A stretch of DNA of 64,000 bases from Pseudomonas grimontii (GTDB lineage Bacteria > Pseudomonadota > Gammaproteobacteria > Pseudomonadales > Pseudomonadaceae). The translations under genes and the position numbers were made by a program. Location: positions 1 through 64,000 of the forward strand of contig NZ_VFES01000003.1 in NCBI RefSeq assembly GCF_007858185.1. Direction: 5' to 3'. This document shows positions 1 to 8,400 of this stretch, in pieces (position 1 is the stretch's first letter; the number at the start of each line of letters is the position of its first letter). The notes beneath the pieces were generated by a model. That model was given only the letters and a program-made list of their open reading frames with translations, was not told the DNA's origin and ran no database searches.

Positions 1-58
1 GGGGTCCGGGTGGCGAAAACGTAAGAAATACTCGTCGAATTGATTGTTTTTTGATCAT
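1..58 (-). CDS. possible sensor kinase N-terminus (partial, runs off window)
   Basis: Only about 19 codons are visible, starting at an ATG and reading MIKKQSIRRVFLTFS before leaving the window. It lies directly downstream of and in the same direction as the ColR-like regulator, where a partner histidine kinase gene (ColS) would be expected, and the basic-then-hydrophobic start fits a membrane kinase. There is no strong ribosome binding site and no domain is visible, so this is an inference from position only. Confidence 0.3.
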   Translation of the reverse strand, partial: MIKKQSIRRVFLTFSPPGP

Positions 59-107
59 TTGGCGAGTTTAAAAGTTGCGCTAGGTGGTATGCCGGGGAAA
101 TACATGG

Positions 108-794
108 CTACTTCAGACCATCCCTAGGGCCTTGCAGCTTATATCCCATACCGTGAACAGTATGCAGCAAGGGAATATCAAACGACTTATCGATAATTTT
201 GCGCAGCAGGTAAATATTGGTCCGCAAACTATCGGAGTCCGGGGTGCTGTCGCCCCAAATGGCCTGTTCAAACTCTTTGCGCTTCACCACAGCAGGACTT
301 CTGCGCATCAACAACTCAAGAAAAACCATGTTGGTCGGGTTAAGTTTGAGCAATGAGCCGGCCCGACTGACTTCAAGGGAGTCCAGATCGTAGGTCAAGT
401 CATGGATCTGCAGCACGCGCTTTTTGACGCCCCTGAAACGCCGCGCAACCGCTTCGACCCGGGCAAGCAGCTCGGAAAGTGCGAAAGGTTTGACGATGTA
501 GTCATCGGCACCAACATTAAATCCTGATATGCGATCGCTCAACTCATCACGTGCTGTTAGCATTAGAATCGGTGTTTGATGCTTCGTGTTTTCTCGCAGG
601 TTTTTGCATACAAGCATGCCATCCATGCCTGGCAACATAAGGTCCAGAATAATGGCGTCGTAATTACCGGTGACCGCATGATGCAATCCGCTCAGCCCAT
701 CGAGGGCTCCAGTCACTTCACAGCCTTTGAGCGTGAAGTACTCGGTAATGTTAGCGAGAATATTTTTATGGTCTTCTATAACAAGAATACGCAT
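108..794 (-). CDS. colR: OmpR-family response regulator, ColR-like
   Basis: 228-residue two-component response regulator. An N-terminal receiver domain (about residues 1-118) shows the acidic pocket (IEDH near residue 7), the phospho-acceptor Asp in ILDLMLPGMDG near residue 51 and the conserved Lys in YIVKPFALSEL near residue 101. A C-terminal winged-helix DNA-binding domain (about 125-225) ends in HTVHGMGYKL. The linker and wing wording (LKLNPTNMVFLELLMRRSP, DSDSLRTNIYLLRKIID) closely resembles ColR of Pseudomonas, a regulator of envelope and LPS-modification genes that responds to zinc or iron. It lies beside LPS-modification genes, several preceded by a shared direct-repeat box. It may be a second, specialised ColR paralogue rather than the core colR. 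Confidence 0.75.
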   Translation of the reverse strand: MRILVIEDHKNILANITEYFTLKGCEVTGALDGLSGLHHAVTGNYDAIILDLMLPGMDGMLVCKNLRENTKHQTPILMLTARDELSDRISGFNVGADDYIVKPFALSELLARVEAVARRFRGVKKRVLQIHDLTYDLDSLEVSRAGSLLKLNPTNMVFLELLMRRSPAVVKRKEFEQAIWGDSTPDSDSLRTNIYLLRKIIDKSFDIPLLHTVHGMGYKLQGPRDGLK

Positions 795-921
795 TACGTG
801 ATCCTTTTCTTATAACTGCAAGTCGCTGCTAGGTAGCCTAGAGACTCAAGGGCGACTTGAAATGGATGCGCGCGGGGTCTGCTCAAGTGATCCATTCTCA
901 TGACACATCTTTCAATGGAGA

Positions 922-1752
922 CTAAACATTCTCGCTCGCATTGTCGCCCAATAGCTTGGTCTTCGCGATCTTCCAGAACACAGGTTGCGCCAATTGTCGC
1001 CACCCATAAAAGGCCAGCGCGGTAAGCAGGGTGCTGAGCCAGACAATGACCCCCGCCCAAAATGTGTGCGACATGAAGTGCCAGCCCTGAAAAATCCGTG
1101 TGGTGCCGTAAATCACTCCCAGTACCAGCGCTGCATACAGGGTCGCTTTCGCATACCGCCATCGATAACGGCGTGCCACAAAGTACAGGGCGAGCATGGT
1201 AAAGCCGCCAGAGGCATGCCCTCCGGGCCAGCAACGGCCGGCACCTGCTTCATGGAACAGGTTGAAGTTCTCAAACCATTCCTTCTTTTCCTGGATGCCG
1301 CCGTAAAGCGTGGTTTCTACTGGACAGTAGATACTGGTGTGGCTCTTGAAAAAGTGAATCATGCCGGTCGTGATTGCAAAGGCAACAACGACGAACAGAA
1401 AATCACGCCGATGTAGGGAAGTGAAACGTAGTAGCGGGGCGATACGCAACACTTCCAGCCTGCGTATCAACCCCCCATCACGCTCAGGCTTGATCAGTGG
1501 CCAGACGAACGAGAGTACAGAGCCGATGAGCGCGGCTTCGCCGGTCCAGTCTGGGATAACACGTGGCCAGCGGTGAGTGAGGTTTTCGAAGAAGCGATCA
1601 TGGGCAAATGGAAACGTGGATTCGGGATAGTACAGCCAGTTGCTGATCACTTCGTCCAGTGGGGTGAGATCAAAAATCATAAAAATTGCCAGACCGATTA
1701 CCAGTGGCAAACCCAGGTTCCAGGCAAAAAATCTCGTTTTTCCCGATTCCAC
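922..1752 (-). CDS. PAP2-family membrane phosphatase (LpxE/LpxT-like)
   Basis: 276-residue integral membrane protein with about six hydrophobic segments. It carries the three PAP2 signature regions: KSHTSIYCP, the central PGGHAS block with the catalytic His, and TRIFQGWHFMSHTFWAG. The last block has His where the canonical motif usually ends in Asp. Members act on phosphorylated lipids at the periplasmic face, either removing phosphate (LpxE) or moving it from undecaprenyl-pyrophosphate to lipid A (LpxT). The start is a GTG with a GGGAGG ribosome site 7 nt upstream. It lies upstream of the response regulator on the same strand, and a TTAACA-N5-TTCACC box lies about 86 bp before the start. Its role in LPS remodelling is inferred from context; the exact substrate is unknown. 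Confidence 0.7.
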   Translation of the reverse strand: MESGKTRFFAWNLGLPLVIGLAIFMIFDLTPLDEVISNWLYYPESTFPFAHDRFFENLTHRWPRVIPDWTGEAALIGSVLSFVWPLIKPERDGGLIRRLEVLRIAPLLRFTSLHRRDFLFVVVAFAITTGMIHFFKSHTSIYCPVETTLYGGIQEKKEWFENFNLFHEAGAGRCWPGGHASGGFTMLALYFVARRYRWRYAKATLYAALVLGVIYGTTRIFQGWHFMSHTFWAGVIVWLSTLLTALAFYGWRQLAQPVFWKIAKTKLLGDNASENV

Positions 1753-1837
1753 TCGACACCTCCCTAACAGTCATCGCCAAAAGATTCCGACCAAGCTGGC
1801 CGAGATTATGACGTTACCTGAACAAAGTTCAATTTGA

Positions 1838-1856
1838 GGTGAAATCGTTGTTAAAA
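1838..1856 (-). promoter_or_regulatory. candidate response-regulator box upstream of the PAP2 gene
   Basis: Read on the minus strand this is TTTTAACAACGATTTCACC. It contains half-sites TTAACA and TTCACC separated by 5 bp, the 11-bp direct-repeat layout used by OmpR/PhoB-type regulators. The same arrangement occurs before three other genes of this cluster. Confidence 0.5.
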
Positions 1857-1996
1857 CGCTCACAATCCAGCGCATCGACTCCGTGTATCAAATAGTTAGC
1901 CGGCTGTCTATTGTCGGTGCTTCCGGGTCAGGCCAGGCCCATGTTCTGGATATCAGGCCGCTCGCCGTAAAAAGGTGAGCAACGGCCTCTACATCA

Positions 1997-2015
1997 TTTT
2001 GACAACTCATTCACC
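1997..2015 (+). promoter_or_regulatory. candidate response-regulator box upstream of the methyltransferase gene
   Basis: The sequence TTTTGACAACTCATTCACC holds half-sites TTGACA and TTCACC with 5 bp between them, 53 bp before the ATG. It agrees at 16 of 19 positions with the box before the histidine phosphatase gene. TTGACA could also act as a -35 element. Confidence 0.55.
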
Positions 2016-2068
2016 TCTCCCTGACACCGTAATGCTTAGCCTGTGGGTCTAGCTATTGGAGATCCCCC

Positions 2069-2749
2069 ATGAGCAACCCTGTAAAACTCAAGTTTTCCGA
2101 AAAGTACGACGAAGACCACGCCAAACAGTATTTCCTGAAACACCAGGATGGTGTGTCCCGCAAGTTGTCCCATTACCGGGATGAACAGATGGCACGGGAC
2201 GCACTGCAGAAGGCCGGCGATCCTGGGCTGGTACTGGATTTACCCTGTGGTGCTGGTCGTTTTTGGCCTTTGCTGGCTGAAAAGCCCAATCGAATTATTA
2301 TTAGTGCGGATAACTCGCCCGACATGATCAAGACCGCCATTGATCATCAGTCCCCGAACGTCGTCAGTCGGGTAAAGCCATTGCATACCTCTGCCTTTGA
2401 CATTGATCTTCCGGATAACGCCGTCGACTGTATTTTCAGCATGCGCCTGATTCACCACATTGGTGAGCCTGCCCATCGCTTGACGATGTTGCGAGAATTC
2501 CACCGCGTTACCCGTGAGACAGTGATCCTGTCGATGTGGGTCGATGGCAACTTCAAGTCCTGGAGGCGCCATCGTCACGAGGAGCGTCGAAAGGCTCAAG
2601 GCAAGCAGGGCGACTACCAGAACAGATTTGTCATACCACGCGCCGTGGCTGAGGCAGAGTTCGAACAGGCCGGGTTTGAAATCGAGAGCAAGTCAGATTT
2701 TATTCCGCTCTATGCCATGTGGCGCGTTTACGTGTTGCGCAAAATATAA
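2069..2749 (+). CDS. class I SAM-dependent methyltransferase
   Basis: 226-residue cytoplasmic protein with a Rossmann-type methyltransferase fold. Motif I is VLDLPCGAGRFWPLL (about residues 55-70), followed by an acidic loop (IISADNSPDMI) and the post-motif region VDCIFSMRLIHHI. A methyltransferase gene of this kind is linked to colRS in other pseudomonads, where it belongs to the ColR regulon. A GGAG ribosome site precedes the ATG and a direct-repeat operator candidate lies upstream. The substrate is not evident; an LPS or small-molecule substrate is possible given the neighbours. Confidence 0.7.
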   Translation: MSNPVKLKFSEKYDEDHAKQYFLKHQDGVSRKLSHYRDEQMARDALQKAGDPGLVLDLPCGAGRFWPLLAEKPNRIIISADNSPDMIKTAIDHQSPNVVSRVKPLHTSAFDIDLPDNAVDCIFSMRLIHHIGEPAHRLTMLREFHRVTRETVILSMWVDGNFKSWRRHRHEERRKAQGKQGDYQNRFVIPRAVAEAEFEQAGFEIESKSDFIPLYAMWRVYVLRKI

Positions 2750-2876
2750 AAATGGCTGATCTCCATATCGTGAACTACGGTGGGTAAGGCGTTCGCGTAA
2801 AAAATCTGTCCGCTCAATGAGTTGAGCGAGGCCTTTGGAGTACTCGGTTCTTACCGAGCAAAAGGAATTGACCATA

Positions 2877-4808
2877 ATGAGAGTTCTCTCATCCGCGCCC
2901 CTGCGGTATCTGTATCTTCTTTGTACAAGCTGGCTTGTTGTATTTTTGACCACCCGTTGTGTTTTATGGCTGACTCATCTGGACGAAGCGGGCAGCGCAA
3001 GCCTGTCTGTATTCGCCATTGGCCTGCTTTATGACCTGGCATTTCTGGTTTATGCGATTTTGCCGTTGGGCATCTATTTGCTGGTTTGTCCGCCCGCACT
3101 CTGGCGCACCCGAGGCCATCGCTGGCTGTTGCAGGGGATCATGACGGTCAGTCTGTTCGTCATGCTCTTCGTGGCTATTGCCGAGTGGTTGTTCTGGGAC
3201 GAATTTGGCGTGCGTTTCAATTTTATCGCCGTGGACTATCTGGTCTATTCCGATGAAGTGTTGAACAACATTCTTGAATCTTACCCGGTCGGCAAGTTGT
3301 TAAGCGCCCTGGCTGTGATTGCCCTTGTCCTGAGTATTGCCCTGTTCAAACCGGTCAAATCGGCGCTGCAGGCAGGACTGCCTTCATGGCGTCAACGGCT
3401 AGCGACAATCGCTGCGCTGTTGGTCATGGCGGGAATCAGTCTGCAACTGGTGGACCAGCAAACCCCCCGGGGTCAGGGAGGCAATGCTTACCAACATGAA
3501 CTGGCCAGCAACGGTCCTTACCAGTTCTTCGCAGCCTTCAGAAACAATGAGCTGGATTACCAGCAGTTCTACAGCACCTTGCCTAAAGCGGAATCGGCAC
3601 AGCTTATGCGCGCCGAGCTGAATGAACCCAATGCTCAATTTACCGGCACCGATCCGCTGGATATTCGACGCGCTATCACCAGCCCCGGCGCGGTGCGCAC
3701 ACCCAATATCGTGCTGGTCACTATAGAAAGCCTGAGCGCTAAATATCTGGGCAGCAACGGCGATACGCGCGGGCTTACTCCGTATTTGGATGAGCTGCGA
3801 AAACAGAGCCTGTATTTCAATAATTTCTATGCCACCGGTACCCGTACTGACCGAGGCCTTGAAGCTATTACCCTGTCGATGCCGCCAACTCCGGGACGCT
3901 CAATCGTCAAGCGAGTAGGCCGCGAAAGTGGTTTTGCCAGCCTGGGGCAGCAGTTAGCTGCTGTTGGGTACGACGCTGTATTTGTCTATGGCGGTCGCGG
4001 TTATTTTGACAACATGAACGCTTTTTTCAGCGGCAATGGCTATCGAGTCGTAGATCAGACCAGCGTTGATGAGTCACAGATTCACTTCAAGAATGCCTGG
4101 GGTATGGCAGACGAGGATCTTTACAATCAGGCCATGAATCTGGCCGACAATGACTTTGCAAAAAAACAGCCGTTTCTTCTGCAGTTGATGACCACCTCTA
4201 ATCATCGTCCTTACACCTATCCCGAAGGCCGAATTGATATTAAATCCGGCAATGGCCGTGACGGCGCAGTGAAGTACACCGATTACGCCATCGGCAAGTT
4301 TCTAGAGAAGGCCAGAACCAAACCCTGGTTCGACAACACTATTTTCGTATTTGTCGCGGACCACACGGCGGGCAGCGCTGGCAGAGAGGATTTGCCCATT
4401 GAGAATTACCAGATCCCGCTTTTCATCTACGCACCGAAGATGATCGATGCCCGTGAGTCTGCGGATTTGGCCAGTCAGATTGATCTGGCGCCGACATTGC
4501 TGGGGTTGCTGAACCTTGATTATCAGTCCACATTTTTCGGCCGCAATCTGTTACAGGAAAACCAATTGCCACCCCGGGTCCTGGTTGGCAACTACCAGCA
4601 TCTGGGCATGTTCGATGGCAAGGATCTGGCAATTCTCAGTCCACGTCAGGGCCTGAGACGCCATGATCAGGCACTGGGTGAAAGCTTGGAGTCAAAGTCC
4701 AGCACTGCCGATCCTTTGGTGGCCCGGACGATCAGCTACTACCAGAACGCCAGTTACGGATTCAAGGAAAACCTGTTGAAGTGGATACCGCCCGTTGCGT
4801 CCAAGTGA
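2877..4808 (+). CDS. LtaS-type sulfatase-fold membrane transferase
   Basis: 643 residues. About five N-terminal transmembrane segments (residues 1-190) are followed by a large periplasmic domain of the alkaline phosphatase/sulfatase superfamily. The metal-site strand VLVTIESLSAKYLGSNG is followed by TGTRTDRGLEAI with the likely nucleophile Thr, and later VADHTAGSAGRED. Family members transfer phosphoglycerol or phosphoethanolamine from membrane phospholipid to glycans or lipid A. The internal ATG was chosen because AAGGA lies 8 nt upstream; an in-frame ATG 42 nt earlier has no such site. No copy of the local direct-repeat box was found before this gene. Confidence 0.75.
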   Translation: MRVLSSAPLRYLYLLCTSWLVVFLTTRCVLWLTHLDEAGSASLSVFAIGLLYDLAFLVYAILPLGIYLLVCPPALWRTRGHRWLLQGIMTVSLFVMLFVAIAEWLFWDEFGVRFNFIAVDYLVYSDEVLNNILESYPVGKLLSALAVIALVLSIALFKPVKSALQAGLPSWRQRLATIAALLVMAGISLQLVDQQTPRGQGGNAYQHELASNGPYQFFAAFRNNELDYQQFYSTLPKAESAQLMRAELNEPNAQFTGTDPLDIRRAITSPGAVRTPNIVLVTIESLSAKYLGSNGDTRGLTPYLDELRKQSLYFNNFYATGTRTDRGLEAITLSMPPTPGRSIVKRVGRESGFASLGQQLAAVGYDAVFVYGGRGYFDNMNAFFSGNGYRVVDQTSVDESQIHFKNAWGMADEDLYNQAMNLADNDFAKKQPFLLQLMTTSNHRPYTYPEGRIDIKSGNGRDGAVKYTDYAIGKFLEKARTKPWFDNTIFVFVADHTAGSAGREDLPIENYQIPLFIYAPKMIDARESADLASQIDLAPTLLGLLNLDYQSTFFGRNLLQENQLPPRVLVGNYQHLGMFDGKDLAILSPRQGLRRHDQALGESLESKSSTADPLVARTISYYQNASYGFKENLLKWIPPVASK

Positions 4809-4852
4809 CAGCAGGATGCTGGCAGCTTAGGGATTTGGGATTTCATCTCGGG

Positions 4853-5860
4853 TTATTTTGGGGCCTGTTTCGGAGCTTTAGAGAACTTGTAAAACAGATT
4901 GGGTTCGCTGACTACGTAGAGGTTGCCGTCGCGATCCATGGTCATCCCCTCAGGCTGCGGTGCGCTGCGGCGAAGATCTGAGAAGTCGCCCAGCAATGAG
5001 CGAACACTGACGAAGCGGCCCTCTCTGTCCAGTTCGGTAATGGACCGCGACTGGTCACTGAGCACCAGTAAATGCCCTGTGCGCGAGTCATAGTAGCCGT
5101 CCGACAAGTCACGGGCGGCTATGCTCTGCGTCACCCAGTCCTGCCTGTCTGTCACCTTGATCTGCAACCTGCCCTGATCGATCGAACGCAAGACCCCGGA
5201 CACTTCGAACAATTGTCGTGGGTCACGCTCTTTGATCGCAAACAGCCGGTCGCCCTCCGGGTCGTAGGTCACACCCTCGAAACCCTTGTTGCTTGTGGTG
5301 GGGTTGATCATCAGCGCGATGTACTGGGCCTCTTCGACCTGGATGGGCCTAACCTCGGTGGGCAACGTGATGATGTCCAGTTGCTGCAGTTCTTCGTCGC
5401 TTAGCGCAATACGACCGTTGCCCAGATACGCCACACCTTCGGTGTCATCGAAACCGATCAACGGATAGCGCGCAAGGATGTTGCCGTCTTTGTCCAGGCT
5501 GAGCAGTTGCATCGGCCCCTTGTTAGTCACAGCAAGCAGTCGATCATTATCGTAGTCGTAGGTGATGCCGGAGAGGTTATCCAGTGTCGGGTCGATGGGC
5601 TTTGCGTCGATTACCACACGGTAGTCCGGCAGCCAGATATTTGCCTCGGGAGCCTGATTGCCATGCAGCCAGATACTTCCATATTGGTAGAGCTGTTGAT
5701 GGATCTGAAAATGGTTGGATACGGCGCTGCCAAGAGCCAATAGACCCAGCACCCCGATACCCATCAGAACTCGAGTGCGTGATATCGGCCGGCGTTGCGG
5801 GATCATGACCTCAGGTACAGGCTGACGGGATGGACGACTGAAACCCGGGTCAATTCGCAT
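4853..5860 (-). CDS. SdiA-regulated/YjiK-type beta-propeller protein
   Basis: 335 residues with an N-terminal signal anchor (residues about 30-50, LMGIGVLGLLALGSAV) and a periplasmic six-bladed-propeller-like domain. Blades are visible as LSGITYDYDNDRLLAVTNKG, FEGVTYDPEGDRLFAIKE, LSDGYYDSRTGHLLVLSD and PEGMTMDRDGNLYVVSE. It matches the SdiA-regulated (YjiK) family, whose function is unknown. The start 11 bp inside the end of the glycosyltransferase gene was chosen for its GGA ribosome site; a second ATG 27 nt earlier is possible. It is the last gene of the overlapping LPS operon, so it probably acts on or senses the modified envelope, which is an inference. Confidence 0.7.
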   Translation of the reverse strand: MRIDPGFSRPSRQPVPEVMIPQRRPISRTRVLMGIGVLGLLALGSAVSNHFQIHQQLYQYGSIWLHGNQAPEANIWLPDYRVVIDAKPIDPTLDNLSGITYDYDNDRLLAVTNKGPMQLLSLDKDGNILARYPLIGFDDTEGVAYLGNGRIALSDEELQQLDIITLPTEVRPIQVEEAQYIALMINPTTSNKGFEGVTYDPEGDRLFAIKERDPRQLFEVSGVLRSIDQGRLQIKVTDRQDWVTQSIAARDLSDGYYDSRTGHLLVLSDQSRSITELDREGRFVSVRSLLGDFSDLRRSAPQPEGMTMDRDGNLYVVSEPNLFYKFSKAPKQAPK

Positions 5861-7373
5861 TTTGTTTCCAACTGAAGTGATAGACATCGGCATGCGTCTG
5901 CGGGCGGCATTTGCCGTTATCGGCGCTGGCATCTACCACGAACCAGTCGGCCCGGGATGTCGGACCCAGCGGGTGGGCTTTTTCCGGGATGAAACAATTG
6001 GCCAGTTGCGAATCGGGAACCAGCGCAAAAGTGCCGGGATGCTCGCGCAGCCAGCTGGCGGCCTGCTCGATTGCCAGAGCGTCGGCGAAGCCGAAATGCA
6101 CAATCGGCTGGCGCGCAAAAAGCCAATGGCCTTCGCGCCAGCTGACCAGCACCAGGTCGGCCCCCTGGGTGACTTCGGCGGCTTGTTCCATCACAAGCTT
6201 GTGAGGGTTTTCGCCGTCCAGGACAGGCTCGATGAAGCCGCGAGCAAACCAAAGACAGAACCAGCCAACGACGACAGCGGGAAATACTTTTCGAGCCCAA
6301 GCGCGTTCATGGAACCAGCGCCGCAATAGCCACGGCAGCAGAGGCGCGGCAATCAGCACCAGACCTGGCAGGGCCGGGTAGATGTAGAGCTTGCGTTTGC
6401 CGCTAGAGAGACTGAAGAACAGCAGCACCAATACCACCCAGCCGAGCAGCACCAGGACTCTGCCGTCGTGCTTGCTCAACTGTCGGCGCCAAGCCGGAAT
6501 CAACCACGGCAACACCAGTACCAGCGGCAACCAGTATTGAGGGATGACGTTGACGAAGAAGTACCAGAATGGCTCGCGATGATCCCAGGCGGCCGCGTAG
6601 CGGTTGGCGGTCTGATGCAGGAGGATCTCGCGGATATAGGCAAAACCTTCCGGACCGCCGTCGCGCACTACCGAGATAACCATCGGTACCAGCCAGAGGC
6701 CGCACGCCAGCAAGACCACCAACAGGCCGAGCGCCCAGCGGCCTGCCTGACCGGGCATCGCGACCACACCGTGCCATCCTTTACGGACGGCATAGGCATA
6801 GGGAATAAGCATCAACGCCGGGACAAAACCAACTCCTTTACTGATGATGCCCAGACCCATGGCCGCGCAGCCGATATAAAACCAGCGCCAGGCGGGGCCG
6901 AGCAGCAAGTGGCGAACAAGTCCGTAGAAGCCCAGGGCGGTCCACAAACACAGAAAGCTATCGATCTGCCCGGTACGGAGGATGCTGTAAGTCTGATAGG
7001 TAGCCAGGAACAGAAGGGCGGCGTAGCGTCCGATGCGACGATTCCATAGACGCCTGCCCAGATCGTAAAGCGCCGCGGTGGCCACGCTCCCCGAGAGCAG
7101 TCCCGGCAGGTAAAGTGCGATATTCGGGCTGCCCGTCAACCAGATGAAAAATGCTACGGCCCACATGAACAGCGGCGGCTTATCACCGTAGATTTCCGCC
7201 GCCCGGTGGGGTACGAACCAGGAGCCGCTCTGGAGCATTTCCAGAGCAACCCCCAGAAAGCGTTCTTCGTCCACGTTCTGCGCCTGGCGCAGGCCAAGTC
7301 CGGCCCCAATCAGCACAACGGCGAGCGCGACCAACAACCATCCTTCCAGACGTGGTGAGAGCTTGTTTAGCAC
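5850..7373 (-). CDS. ArnT-like lipid-linked sugar transferase (GT39/GT83 family)
   Basis: 507-residue polytopic membrane protein with about eleven hydrophobic helices and a C-terminal soluble tail. The first periplasmic loop QNVDEERFLGVALEML carries the acidic catalytic pair position of GT-C enzymes, followed by GDKPPLFMW as in ArnT. Family members move a sugar from undecaprenyl phosphate to lipid A or core. Upstream genes in the operon make a UDP-uronic acid and load it on a lipid carrier, so galacturonate, as with rhizobial RgtA-D, is the best guess rather than aminoarabinose; no arnA or arnB gene is present. Spacing to the LAB_N gene is 2 bp. Confidence 0.75.
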   Translation of the reverse strand: MLNKLSPRLEGWLLVALAVVLIGAGLGLRQAQNVDEERFLGVALEMLQSGSWFVPHRAAEIYGDKPPLFMWAVAFFIWLTGSPNIALYLPGLLSGSVATAALYDLGRRLWNRRIGRYAALLFLATYQTYSILRTGQIDSFLCLWTALGFYGLVRHLLLGPAWRWFYIGCAAMGLGIISKGVGFVPALMLIPYAYAVRKGWHGVVAMPGQAGRWALGLLVVLLACGLWLVPMVISVVRDGGPEGFAYIREILLHQTANRYAAAWDHREPFWYFFVNVIPQYWLPLVLVLPWLIPAWRRQLSKHDGRVLVLLGWVVLVLLFFSLSSGKRKLYIYPALPGLVLIAAPLLPWLLRRWFHERAWARKVFPAVVVGWFCLWFARGFIEPVLDGENPHKLVMEQAAEVTQGADLVLVSWREGHWLFARQPIVHFGFADALAIEQAASWLREHPGTFALVPDSQLANCFIPEKAHPLGPTSRADWFVVDASADNGKCRPQTHADVYHFSWKQNAN

Positions 7374-7375
7374 CG

Positions 7376-7660
7376 TTATTCTTCCTTGACTGCTTTAGCC
7401 TGCTGGCTGATCAATTGAAGATTGCGCAGGTAAACCACGAACCCGAAGGACTGGCCCGCGATGAAGACCGGGTCCTGCCGATAGATGGCGTAAGCGAGCA
7501 GCAGCGCGCTGCCGGCCATGCTCAGATACCAGAAGCCAACCGGGATAAGGCTGCGCTTGTGTATTTCGCTATAGAGCCACTGCAGGACAAAGCGCCCGGT
7601 AAACACGGCCTGCCCCGCAAAGCCCACCACCAGCCAGAGCGTTTCGTTATCTAGCTTCAT
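7376..7660 (-). CDS. small LAB_N membrane protein (lipid A-disaccharide synthase N-terminal family)
   Basis: 94-residue protein of three transmembrane segments with the LAB_N signature (FVLQWLYSEIHKRSLIP, FWYLSMAGSALLLAYAI, QSFGFVVYLRNL). Despite the family name this is not LpxB; such small proteins accompany GT2/ArnT pairs and may help move or present the lipid-linked sugar. The internal ATG was chosen because it overlaps the glycosyltransferase stop as ATGA, showing translational coupling. Confidence 0.75.
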   Translation of the reverse strand: MKLDNETLWLVVGFAGQAVFTGRFVLQWLYSEIHKRSLIPVGFWYLSMAGSALLLAYAIYRQDPVFIAGQSFGFVVYLRNLQLISQQAKAVKEE

Positions 7661-8400
7661 AGATGCAGCTCCCGTGGCTGGCTGTTCAGCCGTGTCCGAC
7701 GGATCAGCCACCAGACGCCGAACAGATCAAGAATTCCCACCAGCGCACGATCGAGGTTGCCGTACTTGGATATGCCGGCCTGACGATGACGATGGTTGAC
7801 TGGGTGGACCAGCATGCGGCCGTTCTGGCGCTGGATCAGCGCCGGAATGAAGCGGTGCATATGATCGAAATACGGCAGGCGCAGAAATGCGTCACGTTCG
7901 ATCAGTTTCAGGCCGCAACCGGTATCGGGCGTCGAGTCCTTGAGCAGGCGGCTGCGTAACCCATTGGCAAATCGCGAGGCCCAGCGTTTGCTCGCGGTAT
8001 CGCGGCGGTTCACCCGATGCCCGGCAACCAACTGGATGGCATCGGAACCGCCTTGGCGAGCACGCACCAGAGCCAACATGCCGGGGATGTCCGCGGGATC
8101 GTTCTGGCCATCGCCATCCAGCGTGGCCAGCCACTGGCCTTGTGCGGCCTGCGCAGCGTTGTAGACCGAAGTGCTCTGACCCAGTGACCGCTCGTGTTGC
8201 AGAATCCGCAGCTGCGAGAATCCGCCGTTCTTCAAGTCGCGCAGCACTTGCAGGGTGTCATCGGTGCTGCCGTCGTCCACCACCAGCACCTCGTAACGCT
8301 CTTCGGAAACCGCCGCGCGGACCTCCTGGAGTAGTGCGGGCAGATTACCGGCTTCGTTTTTGGCGGGAATTATCACGGAAAGGAAAATAGGCGCAGTCAT
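7657..8400 (-). CDS. family 2 glycosyltransferase (DPM1/ArnC/RgtE-like)
   Basis: 247 residues with a GT-A fold: nucleotide-binding strand LSVIIPAKNEAGNL, VVDDGSTDDT, and the metal-binding DGDGQNDP (DxD-like) near residue 95. It lacks the C-terminal transmembrane pair of full ArnC. The expected reaction is transfer of a sugar from UDP to undecaprenyl or dodecaprenyl phosphate at the inner membrane. Start and stop overlap both neighbours (TAATG with the epimerase, ATGA with LAB_N). Upstream sugar genes suggest UDP-galacturonate or UDP-glucuronate as donor. Confidence 0.8.
   Translation of the reverse strand: MTAPIFLSVIIPAKNEAGNLPALLQEVRAAVSEERYEVLVVDDGSTDDTLQVLRDLKNGGFSQLRILQHERSLGQSTSVYNAAQAAQGQWLATLDGDGQNDPADIPGMLALVRARQGGSDAIQLVAGHRVNRRDTASKRWASRFANGLRSRLLKDSTPDTGCGLKLIERDAFLRLPYFDHMHRFIPALIQRQNGRMLVHPVNHRHRQAGISKYGNLDRALVGILDLFGVWWLIRRTRLNSQPRELHL

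Noticed and set aside
985..1416. Long plus-strand reading frame opposite the PAP2 gene
   Set aside because: It is the complement of a clear PAP2 protein, and its translation is low-complexity without a domain.
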